Below, in pieces: positions 1 to 6,901 of a DNA stretch of 12,986 bases (within the stretch, counting starts at the first letter, position 1; each line of letters starts with the position of its first letter). Position numbers and translations under genes: made by a program. The stretch is from Bacillota bacterium (lineage in GTDB: Bacteria; Bacillota_I; Bacilli_A; RFN20; CAG-826): contig DOQE01000059.1 in the NCBI GenBank assembly GCA_003512585.1, forward strand, positions 1-12,986. The letters run 5' to 3'. Below the pieces are notes generated by a model, which did no database searches, was not told the DNA's origin, and worked only from the letters and a program-made list of their open reading frames with translations.

Positions 1-852
1 GCGGATAGCATCGGCCATGGTGGCTTCTTCGCCTTCATCAACAGTATATGCAATTTCAGTTAATCCGCCATTTGTGCGAGCTTCGACAACGGCATCGGCC
101 ATAACTCCGATTATAAGTTTAATGGCGCTAGTTGCATCGTTATTGGATGGGATTGGGAAATCAACGGTATCCGGGTCATCTGAAGTATCGCAAATGGCGA
201 ATACTGGAATATTTAATTTATGGGCTTCTAAAACAGCGTTGTGTTCAATGGTAGGATCTACTAAGACGATAGCGTTAGGAAGCTTTCTCATTTCCTTAAT
301 GCCTTCAAGATTCTTTTGAAGCTTGGCGCATTCTTTCTTTAACAAGGCAACTTCTTTCTTTGGAAGTTTTTCCATGGAACCATCTTCCATGGAAGTTTCA
401 AGTTCCCTTAATCTTTTGATACGGGATTGAATGGTGCGGAAGTTAGTAAGGGTCCCGCCTAACCAACGATTGGTGATATAGAACGAGCCAGAGCGAACGG
501 CTTCATCAATGACGATTTGTTGAGATTGTGGTTTTGTTCCAACAAATAGAACCTTTCCTCCGCCTTCAACGATGGTCTTTAAGGCCTTATATGAAGCGTT
601 GACTCTTTCAACGGTTTTAGCAAGGTCAATGATGTAGATGCCATTTCTTGCGCCATAGATGAATTTGCCCATCTTTGGGTTCCATCTTCTGGTTTGATGG
701 CCGAAGTGAACGCCTGCTTCAAGGCATTTCTTCATGGTCAAAATTGGGGCGTTTGGATCGTGCATGACTTGAGCCATGACGTTTTCTTCGACTGGGGTTG
801 GGGCAACTTCTTCTTCGGAAGTTTCTTCGACTTTGATTTCTTCGTCACTCAT
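1..852 (-). CDS. rpsB: 30S ribosomal protein S2 (3' end beyond window)
   Basis: S2 binds the neck of the small ribosomal subunit and is needed for S1 or mRNA docking. The first 284 codons are visible and no stop is reached; the reading frame is open at the left edge. The S2 signature follows residue 40 (CLEAGVHFGHQTRRWNPKM, residues 43-61), then YGARNGIYIIDLAKT and the TNRWLGGTLTNF block. The start is set by GGAGG at 861-865, eight bases upstream of the ATG. This start gives about 35 residues more than the Bacillus protein, a highly acidic tail (Glu/Asp/Val/Pro rich) before the conserved core. The C-terminal side also runs past the usual S2 end after the MADAVVEA segment. rpsB follows xerC, as in Bacillus minus the hslVU-codY interval, and tsf would be expected next, off the window. 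It has its own promoter and a structured leader. Confidence 0.97.
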   Translation of the reverse strand, partial: MSDEEIKVEETSEEEVAPTPVEENVMAQVMHDPNAPILTMKKCLEAGVHFGHQTRRWNPKMGKFIYGARNGIYIIDLAKTVERVNASYKALKTIVEGGGKVLFVGTKPQSQQIVIDEAVRSGSFYITNRWLGGTLTNFRTIQSRIKRLRELETSMEDGSMEKLPKKEVALLKKECAKLQKNLEGIKEMRKLPNAIVLVDPTIEHNAVLEAHKLNIPVFAICDTSDDPDTVDFPIPSNNDATSAIKLIIGVMADAVVEARTNGGLTEIAYTVDEGEEATMADAIR

Positions 853-986
853 TTTGGTGACCTCCATTTGTTTTTGCCTCCCTTGCTTCCAACGAATGAC
901 CACCTTCTCGCTTTTTAAACTTAGCATCAGTCCGAGAGGAACAAGGCTTCGAATCCACAAGGTGCGTATTGGCTATTAAAAGCCGT
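853..986 (-). promoter_or_regulatory. Structured 5' leader of rpsB (candidate S2 autoregulatory element)
   Basis: About 130 untranslated bases lie between the predicted transcription start (near 986) and the rpsB ATG, and they are richer in GC than the surroundings. Read on the minus strand there is a 5' hairpin (971-984, GGCT/AGCC). A stem with one bulge pairs 933-939 with 903-910 (CCTCTCG against CGAGAAGG). A longer enclosing helix pairs 938-947 with 876-890: CCTTG/CAAGG plus TTCC/GGAA. Two bases (938-939) are shared by the inner and outer stems. The outer helix ends just before the Shine-Dalgarno (861-865). Autogenous control by S2 is established for E. coli rpsB; that this leader does the same is inference. 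Pairings were found by eye. Confidence 0.5.
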
Positions 987-991
987 AGAAA

Positions 992-1020
992 AATATACTC
1001 TTTCTTACGTACGCGCGCAA
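992..1020 (-). promoter_or_regulatory. Sigma-A-type promoter for rpsB
   Basis: On the minus strand the -35 is TTGCGC (1020-1015, three of six consensus bases). A 17-base spacer follows, then the -10 TATATT (997-992, five of six). It begins 14 bases after the xerC stop, with no terminator between, so rpsB may also receive read-through from xerC. The predicted start is near 985-986, immediately before the leader's first hairpin. Confidence 0.6.
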
Positions 1021-1033
1021 GTAATTTTGAAGG

Positions 1034-1984
1034 CTACTTGATTTTCAGCTCAATTTGGTTAAAAGCTTTATCGTATTCTTCCTGCATGTCTTTTTGGGTA
1101 AGATGAGTATAAACTTGAGTCGTATTGATTGATTCATGGCCTAACAATTCCTGAATTGTTCTAAGCGACACGCCGCTTTCAAGCAAAATAGTAGCAAATG
1201 TATGCCTTAATTCATGAGGATGTAAGCTAGAATCATTAGCAAATTTTATCGATATTTCCTTTACGATATATTCAAGGCCTCTAACGGTTAAATTTTCGCC
1301 TCTGGAATTAAGAAAAAAAGCATCTTTTTTTACATGTTTTCCCCTTGATTTTTCTAGTAAAAGTGGCCTTACTTTTTTAGCATATTCAAGCAAACTCTCT
1401 TTGCATGAAGAAGAAAATGAAACATATCTTTCCTTGTTGCCTTTTCCTAGAACAAAGATAGAGCAAGAAGAGAAGTCAAAAGAAGAAAGAGTAAGTGAAA
1501 TAAGCTCGCTAGCTCGAATTCCTGATGTATATAAAAGTTCGATAATGGCTTTATTTCTTTTTGATAAACAGGTGGAATCGCTTCCAAACGCATCCAATAG
1601 TTTTTTTACATCTTCCTCATATAACCTTTTTGGATATTTAATTTCAATTTTTGGTCCACTAACAAGTCTAAAAGGGTTATACGAACAATAAGAATTCTTG
1701 CATAAATAATCAAAAAAAGTACGCAATGAAGATAAATAACGCCCACAAGTCCGATGCGATTTATTTTTTCTTTTTATTTGGTCAAAAAGAAAATCCCTGA
1801 TTGTTTCTTGCCCAACCTTGTCTATCCCTATATTTTCGTTTTCTAAATACGAATAAAAAAGCTCGATGTCTTTTTTATAAGCAATAATAGTCTTCAAAGA
1901 GTAACCAAGTTGAAATTGAAGGTATAAAAGGAATTGGTCTAAACCTTCAATGTAGCATTTTTTCGTAGTACTTTTCGATTTCAT
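1034..1984 (-). CDS. xerC: XerC-type tyrosine recombinase (CodV-like)
   Basis: Site-specific recombinase that resolves chromosome dimers at dif, normally with a XerD partner and FtsK. The 316 residues match the usual XerC/D length. The N-terminal SAM-like DNA-binding domain (about 10-105) carries the pattern FLLYLQFQLGYSLKTI...YKKDI. The catalytic domain (about 115-305) has every active residue: Arg157 (TSGIRASEL), Lys181 (GKGNKER), His257 and Arg260 (HPHELRHTFA), His283 (LGHESI) and nucleophile Tyr292 (TQVYTHL). The ATG lies inside the end of trmFO, giving a 38-bp overlap. No Shine-Dalgarno precedes it, so translational coupling is likely. The trmFO-codV order is that of Bacillus and its relatives, which supports a housekeeping role over a phage or integron integrase. 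The XerC rather than XerD label rests on that context. Confidence 0.93.
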   Translation of the reverse strand: MKSKSTTKKCYIEGLDQFLLYLQFQLGYSLKTIIAYKKDIELFYSYLENENIGIDKVGQETIRDFLFDQIKRKNKSHRTCGRYLSSLRTFFDYLCKNSYCSYNPFRLVSGPKIEIKYPKRLYEEDVKKLLDAFGSDSTCLSKRNKAIIELLYTSGIRASELISLTLSSFDFSSCSIFVLGKGNKERYVSFSSSCKESLLEYAKKVRPLLLEKSRGKHVKKDAFFLNSRGENLTVRGLEYIVKEISIKFANDSSLHPHELRHTFATILLESGVSLRTIQELLGHESINTTQVYTHLTQKDMQEEYDKAFNQIELKIK

Positions 1985-3227
1985 TCAAACTAGTGGCTAT
2001 GGCTTCTTCTTTATTGTGTTTATTTACAAGTGGAAGTAAAGCCCAATTTGCATTCATGGGCGAAAAATATGAAGAAGAACTAAACAAAACATAATTTAAT
2101 AACGCCCCAATAATCGTGCTTTTTGGGGGCAAAGCAAAATCATTGCCTTGAGTTCTTTTATCAAAAGACATTGCAGCAATTAAACCAGAGGCGGCACTTT
2201 CAACATAGCCTTCTACCCCGCACAATTGCCCACCGACAAAAACATTGCTCTTGTTTTTTAAAGACAAATCCGCATTCAAGCAGTCAGGAGAATCAATATA
2301 AGAATTTCTATGCATGAGGCCGTATTTAATAAACTCGGCATTTTCAAGGCCGGGAATTAAAGAAAATACTCTTTTTTGTTCCGGATAAGTCAAATTCGTT
2401 TGAAAGCCAACAAGATTGTAATAATCGCCTAAATAATCATCTTGCCTTAATTGAACTACCGCATATGGCCTTTCTCCTTCTTTTTCTAGCCCAAAGGGTT
2501 TTAAAGGTCCATGACGTAAAGTTTCCATGCCCCTAGAGGCAATAACTTCAATAGGAAGACAGCCTTCGAAATATTTCGTATCAAAGGAATGCAAGATTGC
2601 CTTTTTGCCATTAAGGAGCTCTTTAACAAAAACGTAATATTCGTTCTTTGTAAAAGGACAATTTATATAAGAAGAGTCATCTTGCTCGTAACGTGATTTA
2701 AAATAGGCTTTATTAAAATCGATGCTTTGTTTTTTAACAATCGGAGCTGAAGCGTCAAAGAAAGATAAATTGTCTTTCCCAACTACCTTTTTTAAATCTT
2801 CTAACAAACAAGGGGAAGTTAATGGGCCGGTTGACAAAATGACATTTTCATTAGGCAAGGTCGTAACTTCTTTTCTTTCTAGATGAAATGATTTAAAAGA
2901 AGAAAGCCTATTTGAAATATAGGAAGAAAATTTATCTCTATCAACGCTTAAGGCATTTCCAGATGGGACTTCGCAAAAAGAAGATGCCTCCATCATGATA
3001 GACCCCATGCGTTTTATTTCTTCCTTTAAAAGCCCGCAAGCATTATCTAACCGTTTTGATTTTAAGGAATTAGAACAAACAAGTTCGCCTAGATTAGAAC
3101 TACAATGTGCCTCATCTTTATAAAAAGGACGCGCTTCAAAAAGAGTCACTTCATATCCTTTTTTCAATAGGTAATAAGCAGCCTCGCTTCCGGCAAGGCC
3201 ACCACCGATAATAGATGCTTTTTTCAT
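1947..3227 (-). CDS. trmFO: Folate/FAD-dependent tRNA (m5U54) methyltransferase TrmFO
   Basis: Makes 5-methyluridine at position 54 of the tRNA T loop, taking the methyl from methylenetetrahydrofolate through an FAD cofactor. The 426 residues fit the family. The N-terminus is the FAD-binding beta-alpha-beta motif IIGGGLAGSEAA (6-17). The conserved ELVCSNSLKS block holds Cys51, and FEGCLPIE holds Cys224; these correspond to the two cysteines implicated in catalysis in the Bacillus enzyme (Cys53 and Cys226). RHGPLKPFG and GGQLCGVEGYVESAASG follow as in other members. The start lies 10 bases after the topA stop and has no visible Shine-Dalgarno (the gap is T-rich). The stop is TGA and overlaps xerC by 38 bp. 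The gene is the middle of a topA-trmFO-xerC operon. Confidence 0.95.
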   Translation of the reverse strand: MKKASIIGGGLAGSEAAYYLLKKGYEVTLFEARPFYKDEAHCSSNLGELVCSNSLKSKRLDNACGLLKEEIKRMGSIMMEASSFCEVPSGNALSVDRDKFSSYISNRLSSFKSFHLERKEVTTLPNENVILSTGPLTSPCLLEDLKKVVGKDNLSFFDASAPIVKKQSIDFNKAYFKSRYEQDDSSYINCPFTKNEYYVFVKELLNGKKAILHSFDTKYFEGCLPIEVIASRGMETLRHGPLKPFGLEKEGERPYAVVQLRQDDYLGDYYNLVGFQTNLTYPEQKRVFSLIPGLENAEFIKYGLMHRNSYIDSPDCLNADLSLKNKSNVFVGGQLCGVEGYVESAASGLIAAMSFDKRTQGNDFALPPKSTIIGALLNYVLFSSSSYFSPMNANWALLPLVNKHNKEEAIATSLNEIEKYYEKMLH

Positions 3228-3237
3228 AAAAAGATTT

Positions 3238-5364
3238 TTACTTTTTCTTTTCTATCCATTCATGATAACGACATTTTGGGAAATTGGTGCACCCTAAAAA
3301 GTCAACCTTCTTTCCTTTTTTTATAACCAAATGCCCTGTTTTGCATTTAGGACAAGGTTTTACATAATCTTCTTCTGTATAAACCGTTTTTTCTTTTTTT
3401 GCTACTTTGCCATCAACCGATGCGGTATATTTGCATTTTGGGAAGGAAGAACAGGCAATGAATTTTTCGCCTTTTTTATTAGTTTTATAAACAAGTGGGG
3501 AACCGCATTCAGGGCAAAGTTGGCCGGTAGGTTCGTCCTTAGGCTTTTCTTCTTTTTTGATATAAGTGCAGTCGGGATATCCGGAACAGGCGACGAATTT
3601 TTGGCCTTTTCTATTGGTTTTAACAACAAGCGGGCGGCCGCATAGAGGACATAGTTCCCCAGTTTCAACAGGAGGATCTTTATACATCTTTTCTTTGGCT
3701 TGGTCAAAATTTTTAATAAATGGGACGTAAAAATCTTCCATGGCTTGCAAAAATGTTTCTTCGCCTGCTTCGACTTTATCTAGTTTCGTCTCCATTTCAG
3801 CAGTATAAGAGGTGGAGACTATATCGGGGAAATACTTAGTAAGAACCGTAACGGTTTTAATCCCATCTTCAGTTGGAGTTAAAACGCCTTTGGACGAGGT
3901 TATATATTTTCTATTAAGCAAAGTTTCAATCGTTGTTGCATAAGTAGAAGGACGACCAATTCCGTTTTCTTCCATGGCTTTGACGATACTAGCCTCGTTA
4001 TATTGAGGTTCTGGCTTCGTAAATTTTTGTTCTGGATTTACTTTTATAACACTTAATTGTTGGCCATTATTAACCAAAGGAAGCGTTTCTTCCTCCTCTT
4101 CATCTTTAAATTCCCCATAGATAATTTCAAAACCTTTAAAAATTGTTTTAGATCCATTTAAAGAAAAATCTAAGCCGTTCCCAGATAAGGTAAGGGAAGT
4201 TTTTTCTACCTTTTTAGGCGCCATTAAGGAAGACAAAGCACGACAATAAATCAAACGGTATAGTTTTGCTTCTTCGGGCGAAACATATTTTGCCACTTCC
4301 TCAGGCGTTCTATGGGTTCCGGTTGGACGAATGGCTTCATGGGCATCCTGGACATTTTTCCCGCCTTTTTTATTTCTTAAAGTTCCTAAATACTCTTCGC
4401 CAAATTTTTCTTTGATAAAAGGGACGGCATGATTGGCAAAGAATTCAGGAGAAATGCGCGTAGAGTCTGTTCTCATATAAGTAATCAAACCAACGTGTTC
4501 GTCATTAATGGTCATACCTTCGTATAAACGTTGGGCAATATCCTGAGTCCTTTTGTTACTAAATTTAAATTTGGTATAAGCAGCTTGTTGCATCGATGAA
4601 GTTGTAAGAGGAAAAGGAGGAAGCACGGATTTCTCTTCTTTTTTTATGCTAGATATCGACAAAGAGGAAGGAATTCTAGATAAAATTGCATCTGCCTCTT
4701 CTTTGCTAGAACATTTAAATGGTTTTCCATCTACTTTAGAAAGGGCCGCCTTATAGATTTTGCCATTTAATTCGACATCGACATCAATCGTCCAATATTC
4801 ATTTGGAACAAATTCATCAATGGATTTTTGTCTATCTACAATCATTCTTAAAGTGGAAGATTGCACCCTGCCAGCAGATTTTTGCCCAATGTTTCTTTGA
4901 AGAAGAGTCGAAACCTTGAACCCAATTATCCTATCTTCCATACGCCTAGTTTCTTGGGCTTTGACTAAATTCATATTTATTAGATTAGGATTTGCTAAAG
5001 CGGATTTTATAGCCGGTTCTGTGATTTCGTGAAATTGTAATCTCTTCGTAGTTGCTACATCTAAATTCAAAACTTGAGCCAAATGCCAAGAAATCGCTTC
5101 TCCTTCCCTATCAGGGTCAGTTGCAAGTAACACTTCATCGGAAGCCTTAGCATAAGAGGCTAATTTAGAAACAACGGCTTTTTTCTTCGGCGAGATAACC
5201 CAGTCCGGTTTAAAGCCATGGTCAATATCTATGCCTAAGCCACCTTTCCCTTTGGTTGAAAGGTCTCTAATGTGACCTTCGCTAGCGACAACTTTGTAAT
5301 CTTTTCCTAGATAACGACCAATTGTTTCTGATTTTTTTGGAGATTCGACAATAACTAGTTTCAT
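3238..5364 (-). CDS. topA: DNA topoisomerase I (type IA)
   Basis: Relaxes negative supercoils by cutting one DNA strand through a 5'-phosphotyrosine. The protein has 708 residues. The TOPRIM domain (1 to about 115) has Glu7 in VIVESPKKSE and the acidic triad Asp83, Asp85 and Glu87 in ATDPDREGEA. The gate domains contain the AGRVQSSTLR segment (164-173). The catalytic Tyr296 and Arg298 lie in GLITYMRTDSTR. The C-terminus has three four-cysteine zinc fingers, each beginning CPxC and closing with C and C about 18 residues later (roughly 580-700), as in Bacillus TopA. The start MKLVIVESP aligns with the family start, yet no Shine-Dalgarno precedes it and the promoter -10 is only 11 bases away. 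It is the first gene of the topA-trmFO-xerC unit, downstream of dprA as in Bacillus. Confidence 0.98.
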   Translation of the reverse strand: MKLVIVESPKKSETIGRYLGKDYKVVASEGHIRDLSTKGKGGLGIDIDHGFKPDWVISPKKKAVVSKLASYAKASDEVLLATDPDREGEAISWHLAQVLNLDVATTKRLQFHEITEPAIKSALANPNLINMNLVKAQETRRMEDRIIGFKVSTLLQRNIGQKSAGRVQSSTLRMIVDRQKSIDEFVPNEYWTIDVDVELNGKIYKAALSKVDGKPFKCSSKEEADAILSRIPSSLSISSIKKEEKSVLPPFPLTTSSMQQAAYTKFKFSNKRTQDIAQRLYEGMTINDEHVGLITYMRTDSTRISPEFFANHAVPFIKEKFGEEYLGTLRNKKGGKNVQDAHEAIRPTGTHRTPEEVAKYVSPEEAKLYRLIYCRALSSLMAPKKVEKTSLTLSGNGLDFSLNGSKTIFKGFEIIYGEFKDEEEEETLPLVNNGQQLSVIKVNPEQKFTKPEPQYNEASIVKAMEENGIGRPSTYATTIETLLNRKYITSSKGVLTPTEDGIKTVTVLTKYFPDIVSTSYTAEMETKLDKVEAGEETFLQAMEDFYVPFIKNFDQAKEKMYKDPPVETGELCPLCGRPLVVKTNRKGQKFVACSGYPDCTYIKKEEKPKDEPTGQLCPECGSPLVYKTNKKGEKFIACSSFPKCKYTASVDGKVAKKEKTVYTEEDYVKPCPKCKTGHLVIKKGKKVDFLGCTNFPKCRYHEWIEKKK

Positions 5365-5375
5365 AAGTGAGTATG

Positions 5376-5404
5376 AATATAATAATGAGAAAAAGATATG
5401 TCAA
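5376..5404 (-). promoter_or_regulatory. Strong promoter giving a near-leaderless topA mRNA
   Basis: On the minus strand the -35 is a perfect TTGACA (5404-5399). A 17-base spacer follows, then the -10 TATATT (5381-5376, five of six). Only 11 bases separate the -10 from the topA ATG (5364-5362). A start 6-8 bases after the -10 would leave an untranslated leader of about 3-5 bases, too short for a Shine-Dalgarno, and none is present. This fits leaderless initiation. Confidence 0.75.
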
Positions 5405-5429
5405 AGGAAGAAAATCTCTTTTTACTATA

Positions 5430-5451
5430 TATAAATAAGTAGTTATTTATA
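5430..5451. repeat. AT-only inverted repeat between dprA and topA
   Basis: A perfect palindrome with 9-bp arms (TATAAATAA / TTATTTATA) around the 4-base spacer GTAG. On the plus strand it is followed by AAAAAATTTTT. It sits 26 bases upstream of the topA -35 box and 16 bases downstream of the dprA stop. It could be a weak dprA terminator, an AT-rich upstream element, a supercoiling-sensitive cruciform or a protein site. With no G-C pairs in the arms, a working intrinsic terminator is doubtful. Confidence 0.5.
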
Positions 5452-5467
5452 AAAAATTTTTACTTTT

Positions 5468-6238
5468 TTAATTAGAAAGCATAGCCAAGACATCGGAAGC
5501 GTCTTTAATTAAAGCCGCCCCTTGTTGAATAAGGGTATTGTTGCATTGATCATCTTCATTCCTAAAAGGCAAGCAACCGATGTCTCTATTGTTTTCTAAA
5601 GCGTAAGAAACACTTGTAGAAGTTCCGCTTTTATCCTTTGCCTCTCCAACTAAAAGGAAAGGAGATAAGCCAACCATAATTCTATTTCTAAAAACAAAAT
5701 TATTCTTAGAAGGCTTTAAGGCAAGCGGATATTCAGAAAGCAATAAACCATTCTTACCTATTTCATCCTGCAAAGAAGAATTATCGCTTGGATAATAATA
5801 AGAAACTCCGTTTCCTAAAATAGCTACAGCCCTGCCATATTTTAAAGCCCCTAAAGCAGCTGATGTATCTATTCCTTTAGCGAGCCCAGAAATAATTGTA
5901 ATTCCTTCCTTAGCTAACTCCTCTGCAATTTTTTCCACTGATTTACGTGCATAGCTAGTTGGTTCTCTTGACCCAACAATAGTCACGCATTTATTAAAAT
6001 CCTTTATTAAATCAATCTTCCCTTTATAAAAAAGAATCAAAGGTGGCTTATGAATGTTTTTTAAGCCAAAAGGATATTCAGGATCTGTAATAGCAACAAA
6101 ATCCAAATCATTCTTTTTGCGGTCATCTTCTATTTCTTCAGCTGTAATTCTTTCCTTTTTTTGGATAGCTGAAAGCATTAAATCGAAATTCCCATCATAT
6201 TTAAGGGCGAAATGTAACAAAACGTCGCGAGCGTTCAT
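5468..6238 (-). CDS. dprA: DNA-processing protein DprA (Smf)
   Basis: DprA binds incoming single-stranded DNA in natural transformation and loads RecA; in non-competent species its role is less clear. The protein has 256 residues, slightly shorter than typical single-domain members (280-300). A short N-terminal helical region precedes the Rossmann-like DprA domain (from about residue 45). The domain shows YPFGLKNI, TIVGSREPTSYA (86-97), IISGLAKGIDTSAALGAL, AILGNGVSYYYPSDN, LLSEYPL, FRNRIMVGLS and the SGTSTSVSYALE segment. No winged-helix C-terminal domain follows. The loop after the last strand reads LPFRNEDDQCNN, where many relatives have a PG-rich loop. A strong Shine-Dalgarno (6246-6250) sets the start. 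It lies 45 bp downstream of rnhB and upstream of topA, the Bacillus order. Confidence 0.94.
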   Translation of the reverse strand: MNARDVLLHFALKYDGNFDLMLSAIQKKERITAEEIEDDRKKNDLDFVAITDPEYPFGLKNIHKPPLILFYKGKIDLIKDFNKCVTIVGSREPTSYARKSVEKIAEELAKEGITIISGLAKGIDTSAALGALKYGRAVAILGNGVSYYYPSDNSSLQDEIGKNGLLLSEYPLALKPSKNNFVFRNRIMVGLSPFLLVGEAKDKSGTSTSVSYALENNRDIGCLPFRNEDDQCNNTLIQQGAALIKDASDVLAMLSN

Positions 6239-6245
6239 AAAAATA

Positions 6246-6266
6246 CCTCCACCATATAGTTGGAGG
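6246..6266 (-). promoter_or_regulatory. Hairpin sequestering the dprA ribosome binding site
   Basis: On the minus strand CCTCCA (6266-6261) pairs perfectly with TGGAGG (6251-6246) across a 9-base loop. The 3' arm contains the dprA Shine-Dalgarno GGAGG, seven bases from the ATG, so the upstream arm is an exact anti-Shine-Dalgarno. A short T-run (TATTTTT) follows the stem, so the same hairpin could act as a weak attenuator in the rnhB-dprA gap. Confidence 0.5.
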
Positions 6267-6283
6267 CCACTATTTAAAAAGGC

Positions 6284-6901
6284 TCAAAATAATTTCAATT
6301 GTTTTGCAAAACAATTCTTTACAGGAGCGTAACTAAAACGATGAACCCCTTTAATTGGACCATATTTTTCAAGTTCTTCTAAATGAAGTTTTGTACCATA
6401 CCCTTTGTGGAGCGAAAATTTAAAATCAGGATATTCCTTTTCTAATTCAACCATGAGATGATCCCTGCTTACTTTTGCTAAAATTGAGGCGGCGGCAATA
6501 TTTTGGCATCTCGCATCACCTTTAATCAGCGGAATAACTTTGACGTTTATATCTAGCTTCATTGCATCGGTTAGAACCAATTGATAAGGGATTTTGATTT
6601 GAGAAATTGCACCCTTCATTGCAATTTTAGTCGCCTCATATATATTGTATTTATCTATATCCTCGGCCGAGACAAAACAAATTCCATAACCTAAGGCAAC
6701 CCTTTGAATTTCTAGGAATAATTCTTCTCTTTTCTTTTCGCTTAACTTTTTAGAGTCATTAATCAATTCGTTTTTATATTCACGAGGCAAAACACAGGCA
6801 GCCGCGCAGACAGGTCCAGCCAAAGGCCCCCTTCCAGCTTCATCAACACCTACAATTGAAGTAACGAGTTCATTATAGTAATTTTCCTCTTCGTTTAGCA
6901 T
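6284..6901 (-). CDS. rnhB: Ribonuclease HII
   Basis: Removes ribonucleotides from DNA and cuts RNA in RNA-DNA hybrids, using two metal ions. The 205 residues are a normal length. All four DEDD catalytic acids are visible: Asp20 and Glu21 in VGVDEAGRGPLAGPV, Asp112 in VLTDAMKL, and Asp129 in KGDARCQNIAAASILAKVSRD. The spacing between the last two (17) equals that in Thermotoga RNase HII. NDSKKLSEKKRE and the late HKGYGTKLH motif complete the family pattern. The ATG overlaps the end of rbgA by 7 bp; AAGG upstream is a moderate Shine-Dalgarno. The stop is TGA. The rbgA-rnhB pairing is conserved across Bacilli. Confidence 0.97.
   Translation of the reverse strand: MLNEEENYYNELVTSIVGVDEAGRGPLAGPVCAAACVLPREYKNELINDSKKLSEKKREELFLEIQRVALGYGICFVSAEDIDKYNIYEATKIAMKGAISQIKIPYQLVLTDAMKLDINVKVIPLIKGDARCQNIAAASILAKVSRDHLMVELEKEYPDFKFSLHKGYGTKLHLEELEKYGPIKGVHRFSYAPVKNCFAKQLKLF

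Noticed and set aside
1034..1984. The tyrosine recombinase as a phage or integrative-element integrase.
   Set aside because: Its length, the trmFO-xerC overlap and the conserved gene order fit housekeeping XerC, and there are no element genes or att-like repeats nearby.
3331..3707. Open frames overlapping the topA zinc-finger region on both strands.
   Set aside because: They are shadows of the Cys/Lys/Phe-rich coding sequence and match no protein pattern.
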